NCBI RefSeq assembly: GCF_026914265.1
Contig: NC_069127.1
Span: forward strand, 17,185,045 to 17,249,044
Reading direction: 5' to 3'
Length of the DNA stretch: 64,000 bases
From: Mya arenaria
Taxonomy: Eukaryota; Mollusca; Bivalvia; Myida; Myidae
Shown: in pieces, positions 15,301-24,537 of the stretch
How the letters are laid out: each line of letters opens with the position of its first letter
Position numbering within the stretch: the first letter of the stretch is position 1
Translations under genes and position numbers: made by a program
The notes under the pieces: generated by a model
What the model was told of the DNA's origin: nothing
What the model saw: only the letters and a program-made list of their open reading frames with translations
The model's database searches: none

Positions 15301-18300
15301 GAGAGTGGTCTAATGTTTAAGGTGTCCGCCACACTCAAGAGGTTGTGGGTTTGATGCCCACCCAAAACATGTGTTTGGTCCCTACCACAGTGAGAGTGGT
15401 CTAGTGGTATAATTATAGGTGTCATTACCCACCCAAAACATCATGTGTTCGGTCCCTACCACAGTGAGAGTGGTCTAGTGGTATAATTATAGGTGTCATT
15501 ACCCACCCAAAACATCATGTGTTCGGTCCCTACCTCAGTGAGAGTGGTCTTGTGGTATAATTATAGGTGTCATTACCCACCCAAAACATCATGTGTTCGG
15601 TCCCTACCTGAGTGAGAGTGGTCTAGTGGTATAATTATAGGTGTCATTACCCACTCAAAACATCATGTGTTCGGTCCCTACCTCAGTGAGAGTGGTCTAG
15701 TGGAATAATTATAGGTGTCATTACCCACCCAAAACATCATGTGTTCGGTCCCTACCACAGTGAGAGTGGTCTAGTGGTATAATTATAGGTGTCATTACCC
15801 ACCCAAAACATCATGTGTTCGGTCCCTACCTCAGTGAGAGTGGTCTTGTGGTATAATTATATGTGTCATTACCCACCCAAAACATGTGTTCGGTCCCTAC
15901 CTCAGTGAGAGTGGTCTTGTGGTATAATTATATGTGTCATTACCCACCCAAAACATCATGTGTTCGGTCCCTACCTCAGTGAGAGTGGTCTTGTGGTATA
16001 ATTATAGGTGTCATTAACCACCCAAAACATCATGTGTTCGGTCCCTACCACAGTGAGAGTGGTCTAGTGGTATAGGTGTCATTACCCACCCAAAACATCA
16101 TGTGTTCAATCCCTACCTCAGTGAGAGTGGTCTAGTGGTATAGGTGTCATTACCCACCCAAAACATCATGTGTTTGGTCCCTACCTCAGTGAGAGTGGTC
16201 TAGTGGTATAGGTGTCATTACCCACCCAAAACATCATGTGTTCGGTCCCTACCTCAGTGAGAGTGGTCTAGTGGTATAGGTGTCATTACCCACCCAAAAC
16301 ATCATGTGTTCGGTCCCTACCTCAGTGAGAGTGGTCTAGTGGTATAATTATAGGTGTCATTACCCACCCAAAACATCATGTGTTCGGTCCCTACCTCAGT
16401 GAGAGTGGTCTAGTGGTATATGTGTCATTACCCACCCAAAACATCATGTGTTCGGTCCCTACCACAGTGAGAGTGGTCTAGTGGTATAGGTGTCATTACC
16501 CACCCAAAACATCATGTGTTCGGTCCCTACCTCAGTGAGAGTGGTCTAGTGGTATAGGTGTCATTACCCACCCAAAACATCATGTGTTCGGTCCCTACCT
16601 CAGTGAGAGTGGTCTAGTGGTATAATTATAGGTGTCATTACCCACCCAAAACATCATGTGTTCGGTCCCTACCTCAGTGAGAGTGGTCTAGTGGTATAAT
16701 TATAGGTGTCATTACCCACCCAAAACATCATGTGTTCGGTCCCTACCTCAGTGAGAGTGGTCAAGTGGAATAATTATAGGTGTCATTACCCACCCAAAAC
16801 ATCATGTGTTCGGTCCCTACCTCAGTGAGAGTGGTCTAGTGGTATAATTATAGGTGTCATTACCCACCCAAAACATCATGTGTTCGGTCCCTACCTCAGT
16901 GAGAGTGGTCTAGTGGTAAAGGTGTCATTACCCACCCAAAACATCATGTGTTCGGTCCCTACCTCAGTGAGAGTGGTCTAGTGGTATAGGTGTCATTACC
17001 CACCCAAAAACATCATGTGTTCGGTCCCTACCTCAGTGAGAGTGGTCTAGTGGTATAGGTGTCATTACCCACTCAAAACATCATGTGTTCGGTCCCTACC
17101 TCAGTGAGAGTGGTCTAGTGGTATAATTATAGGTGTCATTACCCACCCAAAACATCATATGTTCGGTCCCTACCTCAGTGAGAGTGGTCAAGTGGAATGA
17201 TTATATGTGTCATTACCCACCCAAAACATCATGTGTTCGGTCCCTACCTCAATGAGAGTGGTCAAGTGGTATAGGTGTCATCCCCCACCCAAGAGGTTGT
17301 GGGTTCAATTCCTACCAGTGTGAGAGTGGTATAGGTGTCCGCCCCGCCCCACCATAGAGGTTGTGGGTTCCATCCCTACCAGGGTTAGAGTGGTCTAGTG
17401 GTATAGGTGTCCACCACACCCAAGAGGATGTGGGTTCCATCCCTACCAGGGTTAGAGTGGTCTAGTGGTATAGGTGTCCACCACACCAAAGAGGATGTGG
17501 GTTCCATCCCTACCAGGGTTAGAGTGGTCTAGTGGTATAGGTGTCCGCCCCGCCCCACCATAGAGGTTGTGGGTTCCATCCCTACCAGGGTTAGAGTGGT
17601 CTAGTGGTATAGGTGTCCACCACACCAAAGAGGATGTGGGTTCCATCCCTACCAGGGTTAGAGTGGTCTAGTGGTATAGGTGTCCACCACACCCAAGAGG
17701 ATGTGGGTTCCATCCCTACCAGGGTTAGAGTGGTCTAGTGGTATAGGTGTCCACCACACCAAAGAGGATGTGGGTTCCATCCCTACCAGGGTTAGAGTGG
17801 TCTAGTGGTATAGGTGTCCACCACACCAAAGAGGATGTGGGTTCCATCCCTACCAGGGTTAGAGTGGTCTAGTGGTATAGGTGTCCATCCAACCCAAGAG
17901 GATGTGGGTTCCATCCCTACCAGGGTGAGAGTGGTCTAGTGGTAAAGGTGTCCGCCACACCCAAAAAGATGTGGGTTCCATCCCTTCCTGGGTTAGAGTG
18001 GTCTAGTGGTATAGGTATCCGCCACACCCAAAAGGATGTGGGTTCCTTCCCTACCAGGGTGAAAGTGGTAATGGTGTCCACCACACCCAAGAGGATGTGG
18101 GTTTGGTGCCTTCCAGGGTAAAGTGGTCTAGTGGTATAGGTGTCTGCCCCACCCAAGAGGATGTGGGTTCCATTCCTACCAGGGTGAGAGTTGTCTAGTT
18201 GTATAGGTGTCTGCCACACCCAAGAGGATGTGGGTTTGATCCCTACCAGGGTGTCCGGTGAGAGTGGTCTAGTGATATAGGTGTCTGCCACACCCACGAG

Positions 18301-21082
18301 GATGTGGGTTTGATCCCTATCAGGGTGAGAGTGGTCTAGTGGTATAGGTGTCTGCCACACCCAAGAGGATGTTGGTTTGATCCCTACCAAGGTGAGAGTG
18401 GTCTAGGTGTCCGCCACACCCAAGAGGATGTGGGTTTGATCCCTGTCAGGGTGAGAGTGGTCTAGTGGTATAGGTACCTGCCACACCCAAGAGGATGTGG
18501 GTTTGATCCCTACGAGGGTGAGAGTGGTCTAGTGGTATAAGTATCTGCCACACCCAAGAGGATGTGGGCTTGATCCCTACCAGGGTGAGAGTGGTCTAGT
18601 GGTTTAGGTGTCTGCCACACCCAAGAGGATGTGGGTTTGATCCCTACCAGGCTGAGAGTGGTCTAGTGGTTTAGGTGTCTACCGCACCCAAGAGGATGTG
18701 GGTTTGATCCCTACCAGGCTGAGAGTGGTCTAGGTGTCCGCCACACCCAAGAGGATGTGGGTTTGATCCATGTCAGGTTGAGAGTGGTCTAGTGGTTTAG
18801 GTGTCTGCCACACCCAAGAGGATGTGGGTTTGATCCCTACCAGGGTGAGGGTGGTCTAGGTGTCTGCCACACCCAAGAGGATGTGGGTTTGATCCCTACC
18901 AGGGTGAGAGTGGTCTAGAAGTTTCGGTGTCTGCCACACCCAAGAGGATGTGGGTTTGATCCCTACCAGGGTGAGGGTGGTCTAGGTGTCTGCCACACCC
19001 AAGAGGATGTGGGTTTGATCCCTACCAGGGTGAGAGCGGTCTAGTGGTATAGGTGTCTGCCACACCCAAGAGGATGTGGGTTTGATCCCTACCAGGGTGA
19101 GAGCGGTCTAGTGGTATAGATGTCTGCCACACCCAAGAGGATGTGGGTTTGATCCCTACCAGGGTGAGAGTGGTTTAGTGGTATAGGTGTCAGCCACACC
19201 CAAGAGGATGTGGGTTTGATCCCTACCAGGGTGAGAGTGGTCTAGTGGTTTGGGTGATTGCCCCCAGCCAAGGTCAAGACCTCTCAAAAAGGGTACCAGT
19301 ACTGGTTCCCTGCCAACTGGAGAGCGATTCATGTCAGCTTTCAGCTGTCTTCCCAAATGTAGTTTATTCAAAATCATTAAAACTAATCACTTGATTAGGA
19401 TACTCTGTCTCATTTTTATCCTGTTTGTCTGTGCAATTGATGCATGTAACATTGTGATATTATGTGAGTAACACAAGTTTTGATTTCCTCTGTGAAATAT
19501 GGTCAAGAAAAATGGATGGGATTGAACTGTGTATCAAAGCTAATCTTCTGGTAGGATTTTAATAATTAGGCAATTCTCATTATTGTTCTCTCTATCTTTG
19601 CAGGCTGGTTATGATGGCGGAGGTGAGTTATTTCTCAACTTGTAGAGCCAGTTGTAGATTTACACAAATATCATATCATTACTTTTTTTTATTTACTATT
19701 ACATTTGGCATATTTTCAAGATCCAAAATGTACCTTTGCCATACCAGTGATGATGAGACAGCAAAGTCAATATGTTTGAAATATTGTGCATCCATGTAGA
19801 TTGATTATCACAGAAAGTGTGCTTCTATGGCTTGTATTATATACCTTACCAATCACAAGTATTGATTCTGTCTATAAGTTAATGAACGCATACTTTGTAT
19901 TACAGATGGGGGTGCAGACTTAAAGGTAAGCGGAGCGAGTTTTTGTTTTGCTTAGTACTGCCAGAATAAGGAAGGAATTACCGTATATGAGGCTTATGTA
20001 TTACATGACTTGATGCTCTTTTGTTCAAATTGAAACTGAGGTATTGTGGGATTTATGATTAAACTTGAAGGTACTCACATAGAAGTTGGTACACGTTTCA
20101 AATGACAATATGTATAAATGTACATACTGGTACTTCCCTTCTCCTTTTGAGTGATTCCTTGAAATCGTATCAGGGTAACATGCACAGAGCCTGGTCGATC
20201 ACCATTTAAATTGGGCTGACAACCCTGTTTTGGGGCTTTTACTTTCTAAATTCCTGTTTAAACTGCATGGCAGATGCAGTCAGGTCAAGCCATAATGCAG
20301 ACAAAAGGCAAGCACAGACCTCAAAAACTCTTAACACCTCCCTTCCCATACCTCCTTCAATTGCCCCTTTGCCAACTGAGAATAGCAGACAAGCCTTAGC
20401 TACCACCTGTGTTAACTTGTGTTTGATGTTCCAGACTGCAGTGGCATGGGACCTGCTAGGCCCAGACTTCCAGGATGGATCGGCTGAGAGACAGACAGAG
20501 TTCATACTGGCTGCACAGAGGTTAGATACCTACATGTATAGCCTAAAGTCTAAGAATTGTATGAGAATACTAAGCCTTCTTATAGGGTGATGATGAATCT
20601 ACCGGATATATGTTTTAAGGTTATTTATTCCAACATTCACTTTGGATGGGGGAACAATTTTAAGATTAAAGCCTTGGATAAAAAAAATGCAGTTGCCTTT
20701 TGAATACTATAAATATCAAAGGACAGACTAGATTTAATCAGTAATTGACATTCATGAAATGACTAGCAGTGAAATTGCAACATTTATCCCTGAGATGATT
20801 TGCAGGTACATCTTACAAGTAACTTTGTCTTATTTACAAGATTTAGTTTGTAACCAGAATAAACTTTGGTGATATTTTCTAATACACAGACAAGCCAGTC
20901 GAGATAAGAAAGAGTTACAGATGGCGATACGAACACACAAGGAGCGAAACTCAACGTTGTCCAGGCTCAACTCTGAGCTGAACCAGGAGTTACAGGAGGT
21001 CATGGAACAGAGAATTGCCCTGGAGATACAGCTGGAACATCTGCGCCCCTTCTCCAGCTATCATACGCACCATAACTCATGA
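203..21082 (+). CDS. REPS1: RalBP1-associated Eps-domain protein (REPS1/2 orthologue), 19 coding exons
   Basis: This is the whole coding span of a REPS-family endocytic adaptor. In the known family the EH domains bind NPF-containing endocytic proteins such as epsin, the proline-rich linker binds SH3 adaptors, and the C-terminus binds RalBP1, linking Ral signalling to receptor endocytosis. Joining 203-340, 2965-3088, 4101-4151, 4318-4366, 5586-5694, 6013-6324, 6593-6772, 7140-7203, 7698-7843, 8127-8320, 9254-9350, 12344-12505, 13897-14046, 14390-14427, 14748-14924, 19604-19622, 19906-19925, 20435-20520 and 20890-21082 keeps phase at every GT-AG junction, except for one missing base in 6013-6324. 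With that base the protein is about 769 residues, close to the vertebrate length. EH1 is residues about 4-95, EH2 about 295-390, PPVPPPRP about 575-582, and a coiled coil about 700-765. There is one gene of this family here, so REPS1 versus REPS2 cannot be decided. Confidence 0.93.
341..2964 (+). other. REPS intron 1
   Basis: A 2.6 kb AT-rich intron. Short ORFs here (for example 700-927 and 1013-1201) have no family resemblance and no flanking splice logic. A small direct repeat of about 19 nt sits at 1541-1580. I see no other structure. Confidence 0.6.
2965..3088 (+). CDS. REPS1: REPS exon 2: second half of EH1
   Basis: It follows a T8-rich acceptor and reads [20 protein letters not shown] and onward. 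This is the most conserved block of the first REPS EH domain (vertebrate form [20 protein letters not shown]). It ends in phase 1 at a GT donor at 3089. Confidence 0.95.
4101..4151 (+). CDS. REPS1: REPS exon 3: end of EH1
   Basis: This 51-nt exon encodes [17 protein letters not shown], matching the (V)KDLPLPRF segment that closes REPS EH1. The acceptor is TTGTTTCAG and the donor GTATGT; phase 1 in, phase 1 out. Confidence 0.9.
4318..4366 (+). CDS. REPS1: REPS exon 4: linker
   Basis: This 49-nt exon encodes a small Ser/Thr/Gly-rich linker ([16 protein letters not shown]). Support is a canonical acceptor (ACATCAG), a strong donor (GTAAGC) and exact phase fit between exons 3 and 5. There is no conserved sequence to confirm it. 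Confidence 0.75.
4605..5430. repeat. Hairpin-headed dispersed repeat with ~183-bp tandem units
   Basis: It starts with a small hairpin (TATGCCC, 7-nt loop, GGGCATA) and CTGTCTGTCTGTC. Three degenerate tandem units of about 180-190 bp follow; shared landmarks are the ACATATAAGGACATA-like segment and GGTGGTCGTGTTC at about 5045 and 5228. It lies in REPS intron 4. The architecture resembles 24538-25240 and 38675-39775. Confidence 0.65.
5586..5694 (+). CDS. REPS1: REPS exon 5: proline-rich linker
   Basis: It encodes [20 protein letters not shown] followed by a Gln/Pro stretch. The PPPP...KK block corresponds to the PPPPGRGQVKK block after EH1 in vertebrate REPS1. The acceptor is TTTACAG and the donor CAG|GTAAGG; ends phase 0. 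Confidence 0.9.
5795..5813. repeat. (TA)n microsatellite
   Basis: A short alternating TA run in REPS intron 5. Confidence 0.8.
6013..6324 (+). CDS. REPS1: REPS exon 6: Pro/Ser linker with a frameshift
   Basis: Entering in phase 0, the exon reads [17 protein letters not shown], then a Pro/Ser-rich stretch, and meets TAG at 6172-6174. The frame one base back is open from about 6150 through [14 protein letters not shown], which matches the family QENWVSFAD block, and it leaves exon 6 in the phase exon 7 needs. One base appears to be missing, most simply in the C-runs at 6132-6147. Supplying a C there gives a continuous [15 protein letters not shown] reading across the stop. It is probably an assembly or sequencing indel, but an allele-specific break is possible. 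Confidence 0.8.
6593..6772 (+). CDS. REPS1: REPS exon 7: acidic linker and start of EH2
   Basis: A Ser/Asp-rich segment ([16 protein letters not shown]) leads into [16 protein letters not shown]. This matches PWKITDEQRQYYVNQF, the start of the second EH domain in vertebrate REPS1. Phase 1 in, phase 1 out. Confidence 0.95.
7140..7203 (+). CDS. REPS1: REPS exon 8: EH2 core
   Basis: It encodes [20 protein letters not shown] and then the first two bases of the Trp codon completed by exon 9. That W is the conserved NPF-pocket tryptophan of EH domains. The acceptor is TTTCTTTCTAG and the donor ATG|GTAAGT. Confidence 0.95.
7698..7843 (+). CDS. REPS1: REPS exon 9: EH2 EF-hand
   Basis: It carries [12 protein letters not shown], a canonical 12-residue EF-hand loop with D/N/D at 1/3/5 and Glu at 12. 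[13 protein letters not shown] and PERLP follow, as in the family (FCAAFHLVVARKN, PEKLP). EH2 therefore looks competent to bind calcium, unlike EH1. Confidence 0.95.
8127..8320 (+). CDS. REPS1: REPS exon 10: Ser/Pro linker
   Basis: It encodes a low-complexity stretch with [18 protein letters not shown] and [13 protein letters not shown], which parallels the QWETFSERSSSS...QFDSN region of vertebrate REPS1. It enters phase 1 and ends phase 0 at GTATGT. Confidence 0.9.
8590..8940. repeat. Dispersed repeat with ~128-bp tandem units
   Basis: After GTCTGTTCGTCTGTCGGTC there are about three copies of a roughly 128-bp unit; TATCTCTTAAACC or its variant recurs near 8628, 8756 and 8885. Units one and two contain TGGTCAAAGGTCA, a DR1-type nuclear-receptor half-site pair. 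It lies in REPS intron 10. Confidence 0.7.
9025..9150. repeat. Dispersed repeat copy a (GCCAGAGACAAT family)
   Basis: The segment TTCAAGATATT.AAATAAAACTT followed by TTGCCAGAGACAAT, CACA and a GGCCCA block recurs at 11155-11290, and more diverged at 43860-43960. This marks an interspersed element with at least three copies in the window. Confidence 0.6.
9254..9350 (+). CDS. REPS1: REPS exon 11, with two possible donors
   Basis: It encodes [20 protein letters not shown]..., parallel to [22 protein letters not shown] in the family. The donor could be CAG|GTAGAC (exon end 9350) or, 15 nt earlier, GGG|GTAGGG (exon end 9335). Both leave the same phase, so the protein would differ only by five residues. 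Confidence 0.85.
9351..12343 (+). other. REPS intron 11
   Basis: A 3 kb AT-rich intron. Apart from the dispersed repeat at 11155-11290 I see no coding block with splice support. The short ORFs (9801-9995 minus, 11424-11651 plus) are Phe/Leu/Ile-rich and look random. Confidence 0.55.
11155..11290. repeat. Dispersed repeat copy b (GCCAGAGACAAT family)
   Basis: This is the second copy of the element at 9025-9150, in the same orientation and also in a REPS intron. It keeps TTCAAGATATTCAAATAAAA and TTGCCAGAGACAAT. Confidence 0.6.
12344..12505 (+). CDS. REPS1: REPS exon 12: linker
   Basis: Phase 1 in and out. It encodes [20 protein letters not shown] followed by a Thr/Ala/Pro-rich linker ending [12 protein letters not shown]. 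Codon composition and GC are higher than in the flanking intron. There is no recognised domain; it matches a poorly conserved part of the family. Confidence 0.8.
13897..14046 (+). CDS. REPS1: REPS exon 13: SH3-ligand region
   Basis: It encodes [20 protein letters not shown] and then [16 protein letters not shown] is a class II-like SH3 ligand and aligns with PPPPPPRPQPSHSRSSSLD of vertebrate REPS1, the region known to bind SH3 adaptors. Phase 1 in and out. Confidence 0.92.
14390..14427 (+). CDS. REPS1: REPS exon 14: short PPAVPPR exon
   Basis: This 38-nt exon encodes [13 protein letters not shown], matching HPPAVPPRPQ in the family. The acceptor is GTCTCTCAG and the donor GAG|GTGAGT. It enters phase 1 and leaves phase 0. 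Confidence 0.92.
14748..14924 (+). CDS. REPS1: REPS exon 15: linker
   Basis: It has 59 whole codons, starts [20 protein letters not shown] and ends in a His-rich stretch [15 protein letters not shown]. Symmetric phase 0-0 means it could be skipped without a frame change. It is GC-rich compared with the intron around it. There is no known domain. Confidence 0.82.
15091..19262 (+). repeat. tRNA-like tandem array, about 60 units of 67-74 bp
   Basis: Nearly all of REPS intron 15 is one array. Each unit carries TGGTCTAGTGG, which matches a Pol III A box as in tRNA-Glu/Gly/Asp, and about 41 nt on a B-box-like GGGTTTGATCC or GTGTTCGGTCC. The 67-bp type (mostly 17300-19262) also has a foldable T arm (GTGGG, 7-nt loop, CCTAC). 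The 68/74-bp type (about 15380-17280) differs by a 6-bp ATTATA indel in the D-arm region and a changed anticodon region. Early units (15091-15370) are the most diverged. Acceptor-stem halves do not pair, so these are tRNA-derived or tRNA-like, not working tRNA genes. Confidence 0.85.
19604..19622 (+). CDS. REPS1: REPS exon 16: 19-nt microexon
   Basis: It encodes AGYDGG between TATCTTTGCAG and GTGAGT and ends phase 1. Support is the strong splice sites and the fact that it and the next microexon together preserve frame (19 + 20 = 39 nt) between exons 15 and 18. Confidence 0.65.
19906..19925 (+). CDS. REPS1: REPS exon 17: 20-nt microexon
   Basis: It completes the Asp codon and encodes DGGADLK between TATTACAG and GTAAGC. 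It restores phase 0. Neither microexon keeps frame alone, so the pair should be spliced in or out together. Confidence 0.65.
20435..20520 (+). CDS. REPS1: REPS exon 18
   Basis: It encodes [20 protein letters not shown] and on to TEFILAAQR, after a GATGTTCCAG acceptor. The donor GTTAGA is weak. Its 28 codons and two bases join exactly to exon 19 to make the Arg codon. Confidence 0.85.
20890..21082 (+). CDS. REPS1: REPS exon 19: C-terminal coiled coil and stop
   Basis: It reads [20 protein letters not shown], then a Leu-heptad helix, and ends [20 protein letters not shown] and TGA at 21080-21082. Vertebrate REPS1 ends SLEVQLEQLRPFSHL, so this is the diagnostic family C-terminus, known to bind RalBP1. 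Confidence 0.97.
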
Positions 21083-21728
21083 AAGCTTACTCTTTCAGAC
21101 GTTAACAACGGGCAAAAACAAAAATTGGGACATTTCATTTTTGGTCACCTAGTGGGTGAAATTAACCCAAGCAGTTGTAAGATGATTTAATTTTAATTTT
21201 GGATTGTCCGGCTTGTTAGGATTTTAAAGCAATATAGTAAGGTCATGGGCATACAAACCATGGTTTACGGGTGTGTGGTAATGTGAGGATCAGGGCTTAT
21301 TGCTCAACTTGCTGGTTGCCTCCCCTGCATTGTTGCATAAAGTCTGGTTATTTCCCTTACATTGCAGATACAGACTGATTGCAGATTAAATCATAGTACA
21401 AAATGTTAACTATATGTATTAACTGCCAAATATTTTCTTTTCAACATCATCATCTTGATTGATACTGCTCTATGAAATAGACCAATTATATAATTGCTTC
21501 AAACTTATTATTTCCATTTGAAATTTATGATCACATGTTCGATGTTAGGGTGTGTATAAGCTGGCAAAATAGTCTGTGTTTCCACGGTAGTAGTCAGTGT
21601 TTGCCCTGGCGCTGTTGTGCACGGTGTGTGTATATAGGGAGATGGACCCTGGGATAGATTGCAATATACTCTTCACAAATATTACTGTGCTGACAATTAG
21701 TCATTATTGTAGTGTCACTCGTATCTTC

Positions 21729-21734
21729 AATAAA
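21729..21734 (+). promoter_or_regulatory. REPS1: Candidate REPS polyadenylation signal
   Basis: AATAAA followed by a GT-rich stretch (GTGTGTGC), about 650 nt after the REPS stop codon. Another AATAAA occurs at 22619-22624, so longer 3'UTRs are possible. Confidence 0.5.
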
Positions 21735-23179
21735 GTGTGTGCTTTAAGCTGCCTCCTTCGTGTGATCACATGTATAATGTCAGTTGTTTTTATTGCATGA
21801 TTACTAATTGTGTGTGTCAGATACTGTTGAACCAATGTTTTTCACAATTTCTTCATTATTATTCAATACTTTTTAGACTTATTTGAATGAAATGTGTAAT
21901 TTTGGATGAAATTTCTTGATTATCAAAAACTTTGATTCCTCAGTATGTGAAACAAACAATAATTTATCAACATTTTATTTCTCGTCAAATATGATCTATT
22001 ACCATTTACTTGTTCAAAAATGTTCATTCAATACGAATGAAAATTGTGTGCATTTAAGTCAGTCTTAGTGTCTGTGTTTGTTTCAATGTTTTCAAATTAT
22101 GTCATTTAAATTTCTGTCCTGGCTCTCCGAATGAAATGAATTTTATTCTTGTTACTTATTGTAATCTGCATGTTCATAGTATTGCATCTATCTCATAAAA
22201 TGTGTATAGTACAAGGAATGGTGTACCCCTGTTAAAATGAAAATCAAACAGATGTAATTATGGATTATATTGGCCTAGTTATTTATGATACATGTCTGTA
22301 GTGTACTCCCAAGTATCTATATCTTGATTTTGTCATCGGTTAGGACTAATGTGTCTTAATAATACTGTGGAAATGTTATCAATGAGTGTACAACAAAAAT
22401 ATGGTAACATCAACAGTTTCAGTTCAATATCTTCCGAGTGTCTCTTGGTACCAAAACATGACCGAGTTCCTTTAAGGTGTGTACATGTTTTCTGGTAGAT
22501 TGATAACATGTTCCTCCATAGAGTATGGCCCGTTCTTTAATTACATTTCAGCAAATGTTTGTTAATTCTAATTCAAGTTCAAAGATACTTTATAAAGTAG
22601 ACAGTCAATATACAGTCAATAAATAAACATGAGTCATGGAGTTAACAGTTAAAAGATGTTTGATACAAGTTGAAACATGTGGTGGATGTTGTTGCTTTGA
22701 TTAGCATGGTTGGTAATAATGGAATACCCCTACATAAACATGTACGAAGCTAGTAATCTTGATGCATTTAAATATTAACCCATATAAGTGGAATATGTGT
22801 TGTCTTCCAAGAAGATTTGATTTATGTGTGATCCTGTTCATGGAACATTCCCCATATGCTTGTCATGTTGATATGGGGTTTTAATGATTGGAATAATCGT
22901 ATTTGAAGATAAGGATCTATTTTATTATTAATGTGTACGGTATATATATGAGATGTACGGTATAAACATATATTTATATATATCTATATATGAGATTGCC
23001 CAAGCAATAACCCAGACGTCACTGTGTACTACATAACTGTGTACTACATAACTGTGTGCTACACATTTATACAATGTTTTAAAGGTAACAATTATGTTAC
23101 AAGTAATAAAGGCATGAAGATCAAACCTATTATATAATATTTTATCATATACCATTATACAAGTTTCGAAGTGTTTTGT

Positions 23180-23400
23180 TTTTGTGTCGCCTGCAAAGCA
23201 TGGCACACATATAGGGATTCATTGTTCGCACCATTGGCCCCAGTAACTTTTAACTTCTAATGTGAAGTCTTCAAACTTGGTTAGCTCATTGGCCGTGGTC
23301 AGGAGATGACTTCTATTGAGTTTGGGGTCAAGGTCATGGTAATCTTTCCTAGAAAATAATGATGGGTCCACTGACAGGCTACACATTCAATACACAGAAT
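23180..23400. repeat. Dispersed repeat fragment (GTCGCCTGCAA family)
   Basis: It shares TGTCGCCTGCAA.GCATG and a following ACATAGGGATT-like block with 46560-46960. It also has a GGGGTCAAGGTCATGG segment typical of the same bivalve-type elements. Confidence 0.5.
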
Positions 23401-24537
23401 TCTAGCATATATTATCGTTATGACAAATAATTTTGGTGTACACAATATGTAATGGTAGAATGTAACCATTTTAATCATTGCAGTTGCACATTATGGATAT
23501 AATATGGCATTATTTGGGAGGTGATCTACTAGTATATCTTTAATAGGTTCTCTTGCCTTTCATCTTTACTAATCTTTATCTTCATGTTGTAAGTTTAGTC
23601 CTACTGCTTAATGCTGCTGCGATACATTTTATTATGATTTTAGATGCTATGGAAATTAAGTATGCCATACTGGAGAGATTATAACAAAATGGCAAGCTGT
23701 GTATTTTTAGTTATGGCCCTTATGTCAAATTACTGAACATGTGCCGTGTGAAATTACTGCTTTCATGTAGAACTGATAAGCCGCTTTCTGTGAAGCCTCT
23801 GGCAGCTAGGTAGGTCTGTTTTGTCTTGGAAAGTATATGTCAGGGCTCAGCACATGATGGACGTAACTCCTATTTCATTATGGAGTTGTGTCAGTCTTAC
23901 GCTGAGCTAGTATGTATCTCAAATGAACGCAAATGGGTTTACTTGCTGTGTTTATTTTTCTCTTTGCTGATAGCTATTGTAAACTTAGAATTGCCATAGG
24001 TGGAAAACATTCTAAATTAGCTTACTGTCTTTTGGAATATCTGTAAATTTTGGAACCTTTCCATTGGTGCATTCGTGAATAATAATTATATTCATACAAA
24101 GTTATGTGGATTTCTGTTATGTATGTAAATAATTTTTATTTTAATGCATATCTGTTATATAACTTGTTTCAAATATACTTGTAATAAATCCAAAACGACC
24201 ATATGAAATTGTTGTACTTGATTATGTGCCCCCCCCCCCCCCCCCGAAAGGGAAAACCTGGTAAATATTTCCCAGTATGCATTTGGCAATGTAGTAAGAT
24301 AAGAGATATATTTCAAGTTAGTAAGGCCAGAAACACCAGCTGGCAGAGCCTTTTTAACCAACTTTTTTCAACATTATGTAAAGGGCCCTTATCCATGAAA
24401 ATTTAAGTGCAAATGTTCAACTTGGTGAAAGATTACCAGTTTTAAGCTTACCAGTTCTTTATTTAAAAAAAAACACCTTTATTTTTCATCAACTTGATTC
24501 ATATGTTATTATAATTTGTACCCTGTTCTGACCTTTT

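Noticed and set aside
17917-18390. Minus-strand ORF of 157 codons with repeated [22 protein letters not shown] text
   Set aside because: It is the translation of the tRNA-like tandem units; it has no start context, splice logic or protein family.
15091-19262. Functional tRNA gene cluster
   Set aside because: A and B boxes and a T arm are present, but acceptor-stem halves do not pair, the anticodon arm is not clear and units are shorter than normal tRNAs.
15380-19262. CRISPR array
   Set aside because: Units are contiguous with no unique spacers, in a eukaryotic intron; the same applies to the 27-, 38- and 145-bp arrays.
20267-20434. Extension of REPS exon 18 upstream from an ATG at 20267
   Set aside because: The conserved phase and the acceptor GATGTTCCAG place the exon start at 20435; the upstream reading has no family match.
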